From Corynebacterium pseudokroppenstedtii (GTDB lineage Bacteria; Actinomycetota; Actinomycetes; Mycobacteriales; Mycobacteriaceae): a DNA stretch of 64,000 nucleotides. Where the stretch lies: contig NZ_JAEUWU010000002.1 in the NCBI RefSeq assembly GCF_019754945.1, forward strand, positions 186,001-250,000. Direction: 5' to 3'. The position numbers and the translations under genes were made by a program. The notes below the pieces were generated by a model, which searched no databases, was not told the origin of the DNA, and saw only the letters and a program-made list of their open reading frames with translations. Every line of letters begins with the position of its first letter. The stretch's first letter is position 1. Positions 37,061 through 47,815 of the stretch are shown here, piece by piece.

Positions 37061-39099
37061 TACTTGTAGTTCCTTGTCATCAGAGGGATGCGGTCGAAGT
37101 ACAGAGGCTCGGCGTGGCGGATGAACTTGCCATCACCGTTGTGTTCCCACGCAGAGACGAAGCACCACTTGGAGTCATCGCGCTCTGCCTCACCATCTTC
37201 AGAGAGGTGATCGTCGCGGTAGTGGGCGCCACAGGATTCGTCGCGGTCCATGGCGTCAACGCACATGAGCTCGGCGAGATCCATGTAGTCAGCAACACGG
37301 TTGGCGTATTCCAAAACCTGGTTGAGGTTATCGACGTCACCCGGGATGTGCAGGTTCTGCCAGAACTCATCGCGCAGTTCACGGATGTCCTTGATACCCT
37401 TTTCCAGGTTTTCAACGTTACGGGACACGCCGCAGGAGAAGTACAGGATGTCTCCCAGCTTGCGGTGGAAGTATTCCGGCCCGTGCGGGTCCTTCGCCTG
37501 GATATTCATCAATTTTTCGATGCGCTTCTTGGACCGTTCCAGAGCTTCCTGAGCAGCCGGCGAATCAGCCGGGAGCACCTTCGTGCCCAGCAGCGGTGCC
37601 AGGTAGTTCGGAATCGTGAACGGCAAGGTAAACCAACCGTCAATCGACGCCGACAGCAGCGAGTTAGCACCCAAGCGGTTCGCACCGTGGTACATCCAGG
37701 ATGCCTCACCGGCGGCGAAGAGGCCGGGGATGTTCGTCATGTCGTTGAAGTCGGTCCACAGACCACCCATCACGTAGTGGCAGGTCGGAGCGATACGCAT
37801 TGGTGTTTCGTATGCGGATTCACCAATCGTCTCTTCATACATCTGGATCAAGTTGCCGTAACGCTCCTTGATCACGTCCTTGCCCAGACGCTGAATGGCG
37901 TCACGCAGATCCAAGTACACGGAGTTGTGCAATGGACCAACACCGTATCCGCCGTTGATCTGCTGCGAGTTCGCACGAGAAGCGATATCACGAGGGACGA
38001 GGTTACCGAATGCCGGATAGCGACGCTCCAAAAAGTAGTCGCGCTCGTCTTCGGGAATGTTGTTGGGGTCGCGGTCGTCGGCCTTCTTCTTCGGCGTCCA
38101 GACGCGGGCATCGTTACGCAACGATTCCGACATCAAAATCGTCTTGGACTGCCAGTCCGAGTTCACCGGGATACCCGTCGGGTGGAACTGCACAAACGAC
38201 GGCGATGCCATGTAGGCGCCTTGGTCGTAGGCACGCATAATGGCCGACGCGTTGGAGTTCTTCGCCAACGTGGACATGTAATAAACGTTGCCGTAGCCGC
38301 CGGTTCCCAGGATCACAGCGTGGCCGGTGTGGGCAGTCAGTTCGCCCGTAATGAGGTTACGGGTGACGATGCCCTGGCAGCGACCATCGTCGATAATGAG
38401 ATCCATCATCTCGCTGTGAGTGAAGATCTCTACAGAGCCGGCACCAATCTGACGCTGCAACGCCGAGGTTGTCGCCAGCTGTAGCTGCTGACCTGTCTGA
38501 CCACGGGTGTAGTACGTACGAGAAACCTGAACACCACCGAATGAACGGGTGGCCAGTGTTCCGCCGTACTCGCGGGAGAATGGTGCACCCACGGCATTCA
38601 TGTGGTCAATGACACGAGGAGACTCTTCTGCCAAACGCCAACAGTCGTTCTCGCGGCAGCGGTAGTCGCCCCCTTTCACCGTGTCTTTGGTGTGGTTGTA
38701 GGTGGAGTCATTGTCCAGCTTCTTCGAGCGAGACGAGTTCACACCACCCTGCGCGGCAATCGAGTGAGCACGACGGGGAGCGTCGTGATAGGTGAAAACT
38801 TTGACGTCATATCCCAGCTCGCCCAGCGCTGCCGCAGCAGCTCCGCCGGCCAAACCGGTCCCTACGACGAGGACCGTGAACTTTTTACGGTTCAGGGGGG
38901 AGACCAGCTTAAAGTGCCGCTTAGCGTAATCCCACTCGTCGGCCTGCGATAATCCCGCCATGTGGGGAGCGTTGTCCTTTAACTTGGAGCCCAGGGTCAC
39001 TCCGGGAACGCTGGAATCAGGCGCGGTGAAATTCTCTACAGCGGTGTCGTAGTCGAAGTCCGGCCCCTGATTATGGGGGTTCTGAATAACTGCACTCAT
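37060..39099 (-). CDS. sdhA: Succinate dehydrogenase flavoprotein subunit
   Basis: The 679-residue flavoprotein oxidises succinate to fumarate. The FAD dinucleotide motif (VVGTGLAGGAAAAALGELGY) lies near residue 77. The covalent-FAD His is in RRAHSIAAQGGVN. SFVQFHPTGIPVN and the HYVMGGLWTD region are in the active site. The length is normal for the B-type enzyme of Corynebacterium (about 670 residues). It is the middle gene of sdhCAB. Confidence 0.97.
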   Translation of the reverse strand: MSAVIQNPHNQGPDFDYDTAVENFTAPDSSVPGVTLGSKLKDNAPHMAGLSQADEWDYAKRHFKLVSPLNRKKFTVLVVGTGLAGGAAAAALGELGYDVKVFTYHDAPRRAHSIAAQGGVNSSRSKKLDNDSTYNHTKDTVKGGDYRCRENDCWRLAEESPRVIDHMNAVGAPFSREYGGTLATRSFGGVQVSRTYYTRGQTGQQLQLATTSALQRQIGAGSVEIFTHSEMMDLIIDDGRCQGIVTRNLITGELTAHTGHAVILGTGGYGNVYYMSTLAKNSNASAIMRAYDQGAYMASPSFVQFHPTGIPVNSDWQSKTILMSESLRNDARVWTPKKKADDRDPNNIPEDERDYFLERRYPAFGNLVPRDIASRANSQQINGGYGVGPLHNSVYLDLRDAIQRLGKDVIKERYGNLIQMYEETIGESAYETPMRIAPTCHYVMGGLWTDFNDMTNIPGLFAAGEASWMYHGANRLGANSLLSASIDGWFTLPFTIPNYLAPLLGTKVLPADSPAAQEALERSKKRIEKLMNIQAKDPHGPEYFHRKLGDILYFSCGVSRNVENLEKGIKDIRELRDEFWQNLHIPGDVDNLNQVLEYANRVADYMDLAELMCVDAMDRDESCGAHYRDDHLSEDGEAERDDSKWCFVSAWEHNGDGKFIRHAEPLYFDRIPLMTRNYK

Positions 39100-39114
39100 A
39101 TTTGTAACCTCCGC

Positions 39115-39876
39115 CTACAGTGATACCGCGCCGGTCAGGACAGCAACGGGAATCGAAATATTGCCAATCATGATGATGGCCGGAACTATGTAAGCGACAA
39201 ATAGCATGACTTGACGCCACCGGTGTCCAGTAATTCCAAGATCAGAAATGGCCGTCCAAATGCCGTGCGAGAGGTGGATGAACAGAATCACCATGGCAAG
39301 GATGTAGAAAATCGCAACCCCAGGACGATCAAAGCTGTGAATGAGGTTGGCATAAGCATGCGCATGACCGGCGGTGTTCTCCTCAAATTCACTCGATCCG
39401 ATCGGCCGCACGCCCAGCGTCAAGTCCAAAATGTGGAAGATGATGAACAGCAGTAGGACCAGGCCCGTCACAACCATGGACCGTGCTGCGAAGGTGTTCA
39501 TCCCTGACACAAGCCCTGTCCGGCGGAATTTACCCCGTGACTGCCGTGCACGCCCGTGTAATGCCAAACCGCAGTACACGTGTAAAACGAGGCAGGCAAG
39601 CAGGACAATACGTGCGATCCACAGAACACCTTCTCGGGGGAACAGGGGTTCGAACATCGTACGCAGGAATTCTGCGTAGTCGTTATAGTGATCCGCACCC
39701 ATGTAGATCTTCAGGTTACCGATCATATGGACGAGCACGAACAACCCGAAAATCAAGCCCGTGATCGCCATCGTCATTTTCATAGCCCACGACGGGAATG
39801 CCGGCTTTTCGCGGAGCGGCTCCGTCGTAATTTTACCGTGAACAATAGCGTCACGGTTCGCGTTTTTTACAGTCAT
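39115..39876 (-). CDS. sdhC: Succinate dehydrogenase cytochrome b subunit
   Basis: The 253-residue membrane anchor has five hydrophobic segments and the heme-b His ligands expected in a single-subunit, di-heme anchor. The first lies in TGLIFGLFVLVHMIGNLKI and others in CLVLHVYCGLALHGRARQ, IFHILDLTL and ILFIHLSHGIWTAI. There is no separate sdhD, as is usual for the corynebacterial enzyme. It heads the operon; sdhA starts 15 bases further on. Confidence 0.95.
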   Translation of the reverse strand: MTVKNANRDAIVHGKITTEPLREKPAFPSWAMKMTMAITGLIFGLFVLVHMIGNLKIYMGADHYNDYAEFLRTMFEPLFPREGVLWIARIVLLACLVLHVYCGLALHGRARQSRGKFRRTGLVSGMNTFAARSMVVTGLVLLLFIIFHILDLTLGVRPIGSSEFEENTAGHAHAYANLIHSFDRPGVAIFYILAMVILFIHLSHGIWTAISDLGITGHRWRQVMLFVAYIVPAIIMIGNISIPVAVLTGAVSL

Positions 39877-39943
39877 GGCACCTCCAGTGTCAGCCTTACT
39901 GTACGACGACGAGGGAGGTGCACTCCACTTACACTGCTACCGC

Positions 39944-39957
39944 GTGATGCAGATCAC
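39944..39957. promoter_or_regulatory. CRP/GlxR-like site upstream of sdhCAB
   Basis: GTGAT-GCAG-ATCAC is a perfect 5-bp inverted repeat matching the GTGA-N6-TCAC core of the cAMP-dependent regulator GlxR, which controls sdhCAB in C. glutamicum. It lies 68 bases ahead of sdhC. The rest of the 39877-40188 gap has a TACCCCCAC sequence near 40003, similar to RamA boxes, and a 6-bp G/C hairpin at 40154-40169, and no gene. Confidence 0.65.
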
Positions 39958-40188
39958 TAGTGGTCAAGACGGGTTTTTCGCAACTACGTCTTTGCGTAAT
40001 TCGTTACCCCCACTGACCATTGGGATAAATAGGTGGATTTTTTTAACCATGACCTGCAATGTTAATGCCGTTTTCTTCGCACGAAGCAGCCCGTTAGCGT
40101 AGCCTCAACAGGCCTGTTGAGGTAGAAACACAGACATTTCCTGACAACTCACTGCCCCCGGTTGGGGGCTGGCGGTTTTAGCCCGAAT

Positions 40189-42765
40189 CTAGTCGTCGTC
40201 GAGGTTGCGCTCACCAGGCAAAGCAATGGTCATCGGCTCGTGAGTCACGACAACTTCGCGGCCACCAACCTCAATGGGGCCGACATCGTGAAGCCCCTCC
40301 TCCACCACAAGTTCAACAGAGTGACGTCGGATAGCGACACGAATGCGACAACCATGAAGAGTGATCCGATAAATGAGCTCTTCCCACTCGTCGGGCAGCC
40401 GCGGATTGATGCTGTACCGCCCCTCATAATCACGGAAGCCACCGAAGCCGTACACGAGCGCGGACCACACACCACCGGTGGACGCAATGTGCACACCGTC
40501 TTTCGTGTTCCCGTGCAAGTTGCCCAAATCCACGAACAGGCCACGGAGGAAGAAATCCATCGCCTTGTCTTTCAGGTCCAGCTCCGCCGCAACAATAGAC
40601 TGAACAACGGCGGACAGGGTCGAATCCCCCGTGGTTAGCTCGTCGTAGTAGTTGTAGTCGGCCAGCTTCTCTTCCCGGGTGAACCGGTTACCCCGCAAGA
40701 ACAGCGCCAACACGACGTCGGCCTGCTTAATGATCTGGTAACGGTAGATGGTGAGCGGGTGGTAGTGCAGCAACAGCGGGCGCTTCGGGCCAACAGCGGG
40801 ATCGTCGAGGTTCCAGCGCTCGCGCTCCAAGAACTGGTCATCCTGCGGGTGGATCCCCAGCTTCGGATCCAGCAGGATGTGCATGTGCTCGGCTGCTTTA
40901 TCCCACAGCTCTATTTCTTCCTCATCCAGACCATACTGTTTCGCCAGGTCAGCGTAGTCATTGGGGCGATCGGCCTTCATTTGGCGAACAACATCGGCAG
41001 CCACACGCAAGTTATATTCCGCCATGACGTTCGTGTAGAGGTTGTTGTTCACCACGGTGGTGTATTCGTCGGGCCCCGTGACGGAGTGAATATTGAATTC
41101 GCCATCACGGTCGAAGAAGCCCAAGGACATCCAGAACCGAGCTGTGCCCACCAAAATGTGGATGCCTTCGCGCAACAGAAAATCCGTATCTCCCGACGCA
41201 TACACGTACTTCATGAGGGCGTACGCGATGTCAGCATCGATATGGTACTGAGCGGTCCCTGCCGCGTAATACGCACTTGATTCCAGGCCGTTAATGGTGC
41301 GCCACGGGAACAATGCTCCATCATGGGAGAGCTCCCGGGCACGCTCCTGAGCAGCGGGAAGCATGAGGAAACGGAACCGCATCGCGTTCCTGGCAAAGGA
41401 CGGGTTCGTGTAACTCAGGAACGGCATGACATAAATCTCCGTATCCCAGAAATAGTGCCCGCCATAGCCGGACCCGGTCATTCCTTTCGCGGGGATGCCG
41501 TGCCCGTCAGCCCGCGCCGATGCCTGCACCAGCTGGAACAGGTTCCACCGAACAGCCTGCTGAATGGTCGGCTGACCGGTAATTTCCACGTCGGAGCGTT
41601 GCCAGAACGCATCGAGCCATTCCCGCTGATTCTGTTGCAAGGCCGGAAATCCCACCTGCACCGCACGATTAATTGTGCGTGCACAACGAAAGGCTAGTTC
41701 TTCAGCCGCCACATGCCTGGAGGAATGGTAGGACACGAACTTTTCCAGCCGTATCGTCATTCCCTGTTTGCCGTTGAGATGGTGCACCACGCGGGCGTTA
41801 TCATCACGCACGCGGGCATCCACTTCGACGCCTGCCTCTTCGCGGGTTTTCAATGATTCTGCACCCGGCATGTCTACCGTTAATCTGTGGTCCATGCTGC
41901 AGGTCACGGTCATACCGGACTCGGCACAGCGGTATCCCAAGGTGGCGCGCTCTGGTGCCGGGTGGGCCCGAAATGTCGGAATGAGGACGCGTGCTTCAAT
42001 TGTCTCACCCTGGCGGGGGTCTTTTTCTGCAGCACTGTTGGCACTACTACCATTGCCGCCACCGTGATATTCGTCCTCACCGTCCTGTCGGTTCAGGATT
42101 TGCGACGAAATAACCACTGCCGCGTCCGAGTCCAGTAACTCGACCTCCAAACTCATGATGGCCAGGTGCTTTTCCTGGAAGGAGATCATTCTTTCGGAGG
42201 TCACGCGGACGCGCTTACCTGAGGGGGTGCGCCAAATGAGATTGCGGCGCAGGATACCTTCGCGGAAGTCCAGGGTGCGTTCGTAGTCTTCGAGGTCGGC
42301 GCTGCCCAAGCGGAGAGGTTCGTCGTCAATATATAGGCGCATCGGCTTGGCATCGGGTGCCGAGACCAGGGTCTGCCCCTTGCGGGCTAAGCCGTAGGCG
42401 TCTTCCGCGTGGCGGATGTTCCATGTTTCGTGGAGGCCGTTGATGTAGGTGCCGTGGTAGGCGGAATCGCGCCCCTCGGAGGGGTTCGCGCGCATGCCCA
42501 TGTACCCGTTGGAGAGGGCGAAGATGGATTCCGATACCCCCAGGTCCATGCGGTTGGGGACGCGCTCGATGAGCCGCCACGCGTCGACGGGATTGTTTTC
42601 GCGGTCGATGGTGGACTCTGGGTCAACCCCGTGGTGGTGGCCGTCGGCGCGGGCCAGTAATCCATCCTGGCGGCCGTCATCAATCGAGCCCTTTTGGTCC
42701 TTATGTCCATGGCGACGGGCAGCAAGAAAAGCTTCCGACGTCGCTTGCGATGCTTTCGGGCTCAT
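40189..42765 (-). CDS. GH65-family disaccharide phosphorylase or hydrolase
   Basis: The protein has 858 residues. The three domain types of glycoside hydrolase family 65 are recognisable: the N-terminal beta-sandwich (about residues 60-300), the (alpha/alpha)6 barrel and the small C-terminal sheet. The catalytic acid lies in SVTGPDEYTTVVNNN, and GYGGHYFWDTEIYVMPFLSY is the barrel's substrate site. Members phosphorolyse maltose, trehalose, kojibiose or nigerose. Substrate cannot be told from sequence alone. The adjacent beta-phosphoglucomutase-like gene favours phosphorolysis that yields beta-glucose-1-phosphate, as with Rv3401/Rv3400. Confidence 0.9.
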   Translation of the reverse strand: MSPKASQATSEAFLAARRHGHKDQKGSIDDGRQDGLLARADGHHHGVDPESTIDRENNPVDAWRLIERVPNRMDLGVSESIFALSNGYMGMRANPSEGRDSAYHGTYINGLHETWNIRHAEDAYGLARKGQTLVSAPDAKPMRLYIDDEPLRLGSADLEDYERTLDFREGILRRNLIWRTPSGKRVRVTSERMISFQEKHLAIMSLEVELLDSDAAVVISSQILNRQDGEDEYHGGGNGSSANSAAEKDPRQGETIEARVLIPTFRAHPAPERATLGYRCAESGMTVTCSMDHRLTVDMPGAESLKTREEAGVEVDARVRDDNARVVHHLNGKQGMTIRLEKFVSYHSSRHVAAEELAFRCARTINRAVQVGFPALQQNQREWLDAFWQRSDVEITGQPTIQQAVRWNLFQLVQASARADGHGIPAKGMTGSGYGGHYFWDTEIYVMPFLSYTNPSFARNAMRFRFLMLPAAQERARELSHDGALFPWRTINGLESSAYYAAGTAQYHIDADIAYALMKYVYASGDTDFLLREGIHILVGTARFWMSLGFFDRDGEFNIHSVTGPDEYTTVVNNNLYTNVMAEYNLRVAADVVRQMKADRPNDYADLAKQYGLDEEEIELWDKAAEHMHILLDPKLGIHPQDDQFLERERWNLDDPAVGPKRPLLLHYHPLTIYRYQIIKQADVVLALFLRGNRFTREEKLADYNYYDELTTGDSTLSAVVQSIVAAELDLKDKAMDFFLRGLFVDLGNLHGNTKDGVHIASTGGVWSALVYGFGGFRDYEGRYSINPRLPDEWEELIYRITLHGCRIRVAIRRHSVELVVEEGLHDVGPIEVGGREVVVTHEPMTIALPGERNLDDD

Positions 42766-42878
42766 TCACTCTCCTAGGGGTCCTTGTGGTGACGTTAACG
42801 GCATGAGCTGCTGCAGTCACAGCCTATCGACCAGGCTACCGATCCGTAGGTTGTGGGTTGGCTGGCAGGGGGCCTTTT

Positions 42879-43655
42879 TTACACCAGCTCGCCGAGGTCG
42901 TCAACGACGGCATCGGCCCCGGCCTTCAGCAACGCGTCTTTCCCTGCACCGCGATTGACACCGAGGACGTACCCAAATTCACCGGCACACCCCGCAGCCA
43001 CACCGCTGGTGGCGTCCTCAACGACAACGGCGTCGGCAGGGGTGAGGCCAAACAATTCGGCGCCATACACATAGGTATCGGGTGCCGGCTTCCCCTTGAG
43101 CTTTTTCTCCTCCGCGATGGTCCCGTCGACAACATGGGGGAAATAATCAGTGAGCCCGGCTGATTCCAGGACCCTCGGCGTGTTCTTTGACGACGACACC
43201 ACGCCCATCTGCACGGCATCCGACGAGTGGGACTCGTTGTGGTCCTTCATCGCGTGGAGCAGCTGCAATGAACCAGGGTACGGATCCATCCCGCGCTTGA
43301 GGAGGTCGAGGAAGTCGCGGTTCTTGCGCAGCCCTAACCCTGTGATGGTGTTATCGGTGGGATTGTCGTCGCCATCGAGGCCTGCGTCGGCACGATCATA
43401 AGGAAGAGAGATGCCGCGCGATTCTAAGAGCGCTTGAATGGCCTCATCCCGACGACGCCCGTCCAGGTAATCGAAATAGTCCTGGTCGGTGTAGGCGCGT
43501 TCGCCGCGCTCTGCCAGGAACGCCTGGAACATCGTCGCCCACGCCTGCTGGTGGAGCGTCGCCGTGGGGGTGAGAACCCCATCAAGGTCGAAGAGCACGA
43601 CCTTGAATTTCAGAAGATCCTGAAGCGTTGGTGTATCTGCTGACTGCGTCACCAC
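42879..43655 (-). CDS. Beta-phosphoglucomutase-like HAD hydrolase
   Basis: This 258-residue HAD-superfamily enzyme has motif I VVLFDLDGVLTPTATLHQQA (nucleophile and acid Asp pair), a cap with YLDGRRRDEAIQALLESRG, motif II in VVSSSKNT, motif III Lys (EEKKLKGKPAPDTYVYG) and motif IV in AVVVEDATSGV. The DGRxRxxG-type cap motif marks the beta-PGM branch, which interconverts beta-glucose-1-phosphate and glucose-6-phosphate. It is upstream of, and probably cotranscribed with, the GH65 gene (113-base gap). Confidence 0.88.
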   Translation of the reverse strand: MVTQSADTPTLQDLLKFKVVLFDLDGVLTPTATLHQQAWATMFQAFLAERGERAYTDQDYFDYLDGRRRDEAIQALLESRGISLPYDRADAGLDGDDNPTDNTITGLGLRKNRDFLDLLKRGMDPYPGSLQLLHAMKDHNESHSSDAVQMGVVSSSKNTPRVLESAGLTDYFPHVVDGTIAEEKKLKGKPAPDTYVYGAELFGLTPADAVVVEDATSGVAAGCAGEFGYVLGVNRGAGKDALLKAGADAVVDDLGELV

Positions 43656-43749
43656 AAGTTACCTTTCTGCTCGACCTTCACCGTCTACGTATGAGGGTAC
43701 CCATCACCTGTGACAGACGCAGCAGTTACAGCACCAACGCAGCAGGATC

Positions 43750-45951
43750 CTATGCGATCCCTTCGCGTTCCTTGAATTCGCGACGGCGCTGGTGCAGAAT
43801 CGGCTCGGTGTAGCCGGAGGGCGAGGTCGTCCCGTCCAAAATCAGGTCCTTCGCCGCCTGCCAACCGATCGACTTGTCATAATCAGCCGACATCGGGCGG
43901 TACGCCGGGTCTCCCTCATTTTGCTTATCGACGACTTTCGCCATGCGCTTCAATGCCTCGATCACGTAATCCTTCGTAATGATGCCGTGACGCAGCCAAT
44001 TGGCCAGCAGCTGCGAGGAAATACGCAGCGTAGCGCGGTCTTCCATGAGGTCAACGTCGTGAATATCCGGAATCTTGGAGCAACCAACGCCCTGCTCCAC
44101 CCAGCGGATGACGTAGCCCAGGATGGACTGGCAGTTGTTGTCTACCTCTTCCTTAATGTCTTCATCGCTCCACTTTCCGTCCGGCGATACGGGGACGGTG
44201 AGGCGGTCGCGGTAGTTATCACGACGCCCAGCAGCGCGGAGTTTCTCGTCGACAGTGAACACGTCCACCTGGTGATAGTGCGTGGCGTGCAGTGTTGCTG
44301 CGGTGGGCGACGGAACCCACGCGGTGGTGGCACCCTGTTCCGGCTGGCTGATCTTCTCGGCCAACATGTCAGCCATGAGCTCGGTCTTTGCCCACATTCC
44401 CTTACCGATCTGCGCCTTGCCGGGTAGTCCGTGGGCGATGCCAGCGTCGACATTGTTGTCCTCATAACCCTGCATCCAGGGAGCGGATTTCATTTCGCCC
44501 TTGCGGATCATGGGGCCGGCCTCCATGGAGGTGTGGATTTCGTCGCCGGTGCGGTCCAGAAAGCCGGTGTTAATGAAGGCCAGCCGCTTGGACACGGCCT
44601 TGATACATGCGTCGAGGTTCAGCGTGGTCCGTCGCTCTTCATCCATCACTCCGACCTTGATGGTGTTCTCCGGGAGACCCAGGAGCTTCTCGGTGGCACC
44701 CAGCAGGTCGTTGGTGAATTCCACTTCCTCCGGCCCGTGCTGCTTGGGCTTCACGATGTAGATCGACCCATTGCTGGAGTTGTACATGGGGTTGTTCTTG
44801 TCAATCCCCGGGATGCCGCACACGGCGGTCATGACGGTGTCCATGATGCCTTCGAACACCTCGGACCCGTCTTCCAGCAGGATCGCCGGGTTGGTCATGA
44901 GGTGGCCCACATTGCGGGTAAACATCAAGGTGCGGCCGTGAACGGTGAAGGATTCGCCGTCCGGACTGGTGTATTCGCGGTCGGGGTTGAGCCGACGGGT
45001 GAACGTCTTGTCCCCCTTCGTCACCTCTTCTTCCAGCTCACCGGTGTTCAGCTGGAACCAGTTGCTGTACCCCAGGGTTTTATCGGTCGCATCGACGGCG
45101 GCCACGGAGTCTTCAAAGTCGATCAACGTACTGACGGCGGCGTCGAGAATAATGTCCTTGACTCCGGCCTTGTCGGTGGATCCGATGGGGGATTCGGGGT
45201 CGATCAAAATGTCGATGTACAGCCCGTTGTGCCGCAACAAAATCGACGTCGGGTTGGACTTGTCCCCGCCGTATCCGGCGTAAACCTCCGGTTCGCGCAG
45301 CTCATGCTTCTCATCGTTGACATAGCCGACGAAGGATCCGTCGGAAATGTCGTACTTGGTGACGTCGTGGTGGGATGCGTCGACCAGGGGAACTGCCTTG
45401 TCGAGGAAGTCACGCGACCATGCGATGACCTTATCGCCACGGATCTTGTTGTAACCACCGTTGCCCTTTTCTGCTCCGCCGTCTTCGGGGATGGCGTCGG
45501 TGCCGTAGAGGGCGTCATATAACGAACCCCACCGCGCGTTGGCGGCGTTCAGGGCGAAGCGGGCGTTGAGCACGGGAACGACCAGCTGGGGGCCACTGGT
45601 TTCCGAGATTTCGGGGTCGATATTGACGGGGTCGATCTGGAAGTCATCATCATTGTCCACCACGTAGCCGATCTCGTGGAGGAAGGCGTCGTAATCGTCG
45701 ATGTTTTGCTCGCCGGGGTGCTCGGTGTACCACACGTTGAGCTTGGTTTGCAGTTCCTCGCGACGGGCTAAGAGTTCCTTATTGCGAGGCGTATAGGTTT
45801 TCACGATGTCCGCGAAGCCGGACCAGAAGGCGTCGGGGTCCTGGCCGGTGCGGGGAAGGACCGAGCCGGTAATGAAGTCATAAAGAGTGGTGGCCACCTG
45901 GAGGCCAGCGACTTTGGTGCGGGGTGTGGTGTCGGACGTGGCGGTTGTCAT
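43750..45951 (-). CDS. aceB: Malate synthase G
   Basis: The enzyme has about 733 residues and condenses glyoxylate with acetyl-CoA to malate in the glyoxylate shunt. Family stretches visible include [24 protein letters not shown] sequence near the N-terminus, [14 protein letters not shown], the substrate region GLNMTTVM-equivalent and [19 protein letters not shown]. The length is right for the G isoform. The ATG at 45951 has AAGGAG six bases upstream, so the in-frame extension to 46050 is not used. It is divergent from aceA across a 505-base control region. Confidence 0.95.
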   Translation of the reverse strand: MTTATSDTTPRTKVAGLQVATTLYDFITGSVLPRTGQDPDAFWSGFADIVKTYTPRNKELLARREELQTKLNVWYTEHPGEQNIDDYDAFLHEIGYVVDNDDDFQIDPVNIDPEISETSGPQLVVPVLNARFALNAANARWGSLYDALYGTDAIPEDGGAEKGNGGYNKIRGDKVIAWSRDFLDKAVPLVDASHHDVTKYDISDGSFVGYVNDEKHELREPEVYAGYGGDKSNPTSILLRHNGLYIDILIDPESPIGSTDKAGVKDIILDAAVSTLIDFEDSVAAVDATDKTLGYSNWFQLNTGELEEEVTKGDKTFTRRLNPDREYTSPDGESFTVHGRTLMFTRNVGHLMTNPAILLEDGSEVFEGIMDTVMTAVCGIPGIDKNNPMYNSSNGSIYIVKPKQHGPEEVEFTNDLLGATEKLLGLPENTIKVGVMDEERRTTLNLDACIKAVSKRLAFINTGFLDRTGDEIHTSMEAGPMIRKGEMKSAPWMQGYEDNNVDAGIAHGLPGKAQIGKGMWAKTELMADMLAEKISQPEQGATTAWVPSPTAATLHATHYHQVDVFTVDEKLRAAGRRDNYRDRLTVPVSPDGKWSDEDIKEEVDNNCQSILGYVIRWVEQGVGCSKIPDIHDVDLMEDRATLRISSQLLANWLRHGIITKDYVIEALKRMAKVVDKQNEGDPAYRPMSADYDKSIGWQAAKDLILDGTTSPSGYTEPILHQRRREFKEREGIA

Positions 45952-46225
45952 AGCTTCTCCTTCGGAACATTCGGAACGACAACTGTTCTCGGTGGTGTTG
46001 CTAACACTGGTGTGGCTAACCCTAAGGGAGTTCGGTGTGCGGCGAAACACTTTTTAGCTAATCGGTGCCAGATATCCCGTCAGCTCCCCCCGCTCTTTTT
46101 TGCTGTGATCCACAAAACACTGTGGAGTGACGCGAGCCACAGCACCCAGTTATCTAGATCATATTTTGCATTAATGCAGCTCATTGCCGGTTGCCGTTTT
46201 TGTGACCTGAAACATACGGTGGCGT

Positions 46226-46246
46226 AAGTTTGCAAACTTTGCAAAA
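46226..46246. promoter_or_regulatory. RamB-type operator between aceB and aceA
   Basis: AAGTTTGCAAACTTTGC (46226-46242) contains two overlapping inverted RamB-like sequences of the (A/G)CAAAGTTTGC type. Homopolymer C tracts (CCCCC, 46248-46252 and 46257-46260) close by resemble RamA boxes. RamB represses and RamA activates acetate genes in C. glutamicum. The remainder of 45952-46456 shows no gene. Confidence 0.65.
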
Positions 46247-46456
46247 TCCCCCACTACCCCCGCACAAAGATACGATCCGAAAAGTCATTGACGTGTGTTT
46301 TCTCATCGATAAAGGTTAAGACCACGCCAACGAGGCCACCACGGCCACCGGCTACACAGACATTCACCGACATCGCAATGTCCGGTTTTCTACGGATTTA
46401 GCCCGATATGTGGGTGTCAATGTCTCCAGAACTTAGACCTCATAGGAGTGAGCACA

Positions 46457-47752
46457 ATGTCTACGGTTGGACAGGCCCGTACCGCTGAAGAAATCAAGAA
46501 GGATTGGGAAACCAACCCTCGCTGGAAGGGCATCACCCGCAACTACACGGCGGAAGATGTCGAAGCGCTCCAGGGCACCGTCGTCGAGGAAAACACCCTC
46601 GCCCGGCGCGGCGCCGAAATCCTTTTTGACGCCATCCACGAAGAGGGCGACGGCTACATCAACGCCCTCGGCGCTCTCACCGGTAACCAGGCTGTCCAGC
46701 AGGTTCGCGCTGGGCTGAAGGCCGTGTACCTGTCCGGTTGGCAGGTTGCGGGCGACGCCAACTTGGCCGCTCAGACCTACCCCGACCAGTCTCTGTACCC
46801 CGCCAACTCAGTTCCGCAGATCGTGCGCCGCATCAACAATGCGCTTCTTCGTGCCGACGAGGTTGCGCGCATCGAGGGCGACACCGCCGTCGATAACTGG
46901 TTGGTCCCCATCGTTGCCGACGCCGAGGCCGGCTTCGGTGGTGCTCTGAACGTCTTCGAGCTGCAGAAGGCCATGATTCAGGCCGGTGCGGCTGGTACCC
47001 ACTGGGAGGACCAGCTGGCCTCCGAGAAGAAGTGTGGTCACCTGGGCGGCAAGGTGCTGATCCCCACGCAGCAGCACATCCGCACGCTGTCGTCGGCGCG
47101 ATTGGCGGCGGACGTTCTGAACACGCCGACCATGATCGTTGCCCGCACCGACGCCGAGGCCGCGACGCTGATTACCTCGGATGTCGACGAGCGCGACCAG
47201 AAGTTCATTACGGGCGACCGCACCGCGGAGGGCTACTACCACGTCCAGAACGGGATCGAGCCGTGTATCGCGCGCGCCAAGTCCTACGCCCCCTACGCGG
47301 ACCTCATCTGGATGGAGACCGGCACTCCCGACCTGGAGCTGGCCAAGAAGTTCGCCGACGGTGTCCACGAGGAGTTCCCCGACCAGCTGCTGGCGTACAA
47401 CTGCTCGCCGTCGTTCAACTGGTCCTCCCACCTGGAGAAGGACGAGATCGCGAAGTTCCAGAACGAGCTGGGCAAGATGGGCTTCAAGTTCCAGTTCATC
47501 ACCTTGGCTGGTTTCCACTCGCTGAACTACTCGATGTTCGACCTGGCCTACGGCTATGCGCGCGAGCAGATGACGGCCTTCGTGGACCTGCAGAACCGCG
47601 AGTTCGAGGCCGCCAAGGAGCGTGGATTCACCGCCGTCAAGCACCAGCGCGAGGTCGGCGCCGGCTACTTCGACCGTGTTGCCACCACGGTCGACCCCAA
47701 CTCCTCCACCGTTGCGCTGAAGGGCTCCACGGAGGAAGGCCAGTTCCACTAG
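46457..47752 (+). CDS. aceA: Isocitrate lyase
   Basis: The 431-residue enzyme cleaves isocitrate to succinate and glyoxylate, the first step of the shunt. [20 protein letters not shown] includes the catalytic Cys motif KKCGH. Mg-binding [10 protein letters not shown] and [11 protein letters not shown] are also present. The start at 46457 has TAGGAG eight bases upstream. The GTG at 46448 lies directly on that ribosome-binding site. Transcription runs toward ramB. Confidence 0.97.
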   Translation: MSTVGQARTAEEIKKDWETNPRWKGITRNYTAEDVEALQGTVVEENTLARRGAEILFDAIHEEGDGYINALGALTGNQAVQQVRAGLKAVYLSGWQVAGDANLAAQTYPDQSLYPANSVPQIVRRINNALLRADEVARIEGDTAVDNWLVPIVADAEAGFGGALNVFELQKAMIQAGAAGTHWEDQLASEKKCGHLGGKVLIPTQQHIRTLSSARLAADVLNTPTMIVARTDAEAATLITSDVDERDQKFITGDRTAEGYYHVQNGIEPCIARAKSYAPYADLIWMETGTPDLELAKKFADGVHEEFPDQLLAYNCSPSFNWSSHLEKDEIAKFQNELGKMGFKFQFITLAGFHSLNYSMFDLAYGYAREQMTAFVDLQNREFEAAKERGFTAVKHQREVGAGYFDRVATTVDPNSSTVALKGSTEEGQFH

Positions 47753-47815
47753 GCCGCGTCGACAAATCTGCGCAAAACCCCTTTATCGCTCGCGACGACG
47801 CTCTATTGTTGTCGC

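Noticed and set aside
37114..38484. 456-codon plus-strand frame opposite sdhA
   Set aside because: It is antisense to a strongly conserved enzyme and its translation is low-complexity Val/Arg/His.
40154..40169. G/C hairpin followed by GGCGGTTTT near the GH65 gene end
   Set aside because: It points along the plus strand, where no gene ends; the minus-strand genes would not read a T-run after it. A function is possible but not supported.
44431..45522. 363-codon plus-strand frame opposite aceB
   Set aside because: Same reason: high-GC shadow of malate synthase, without a domain.
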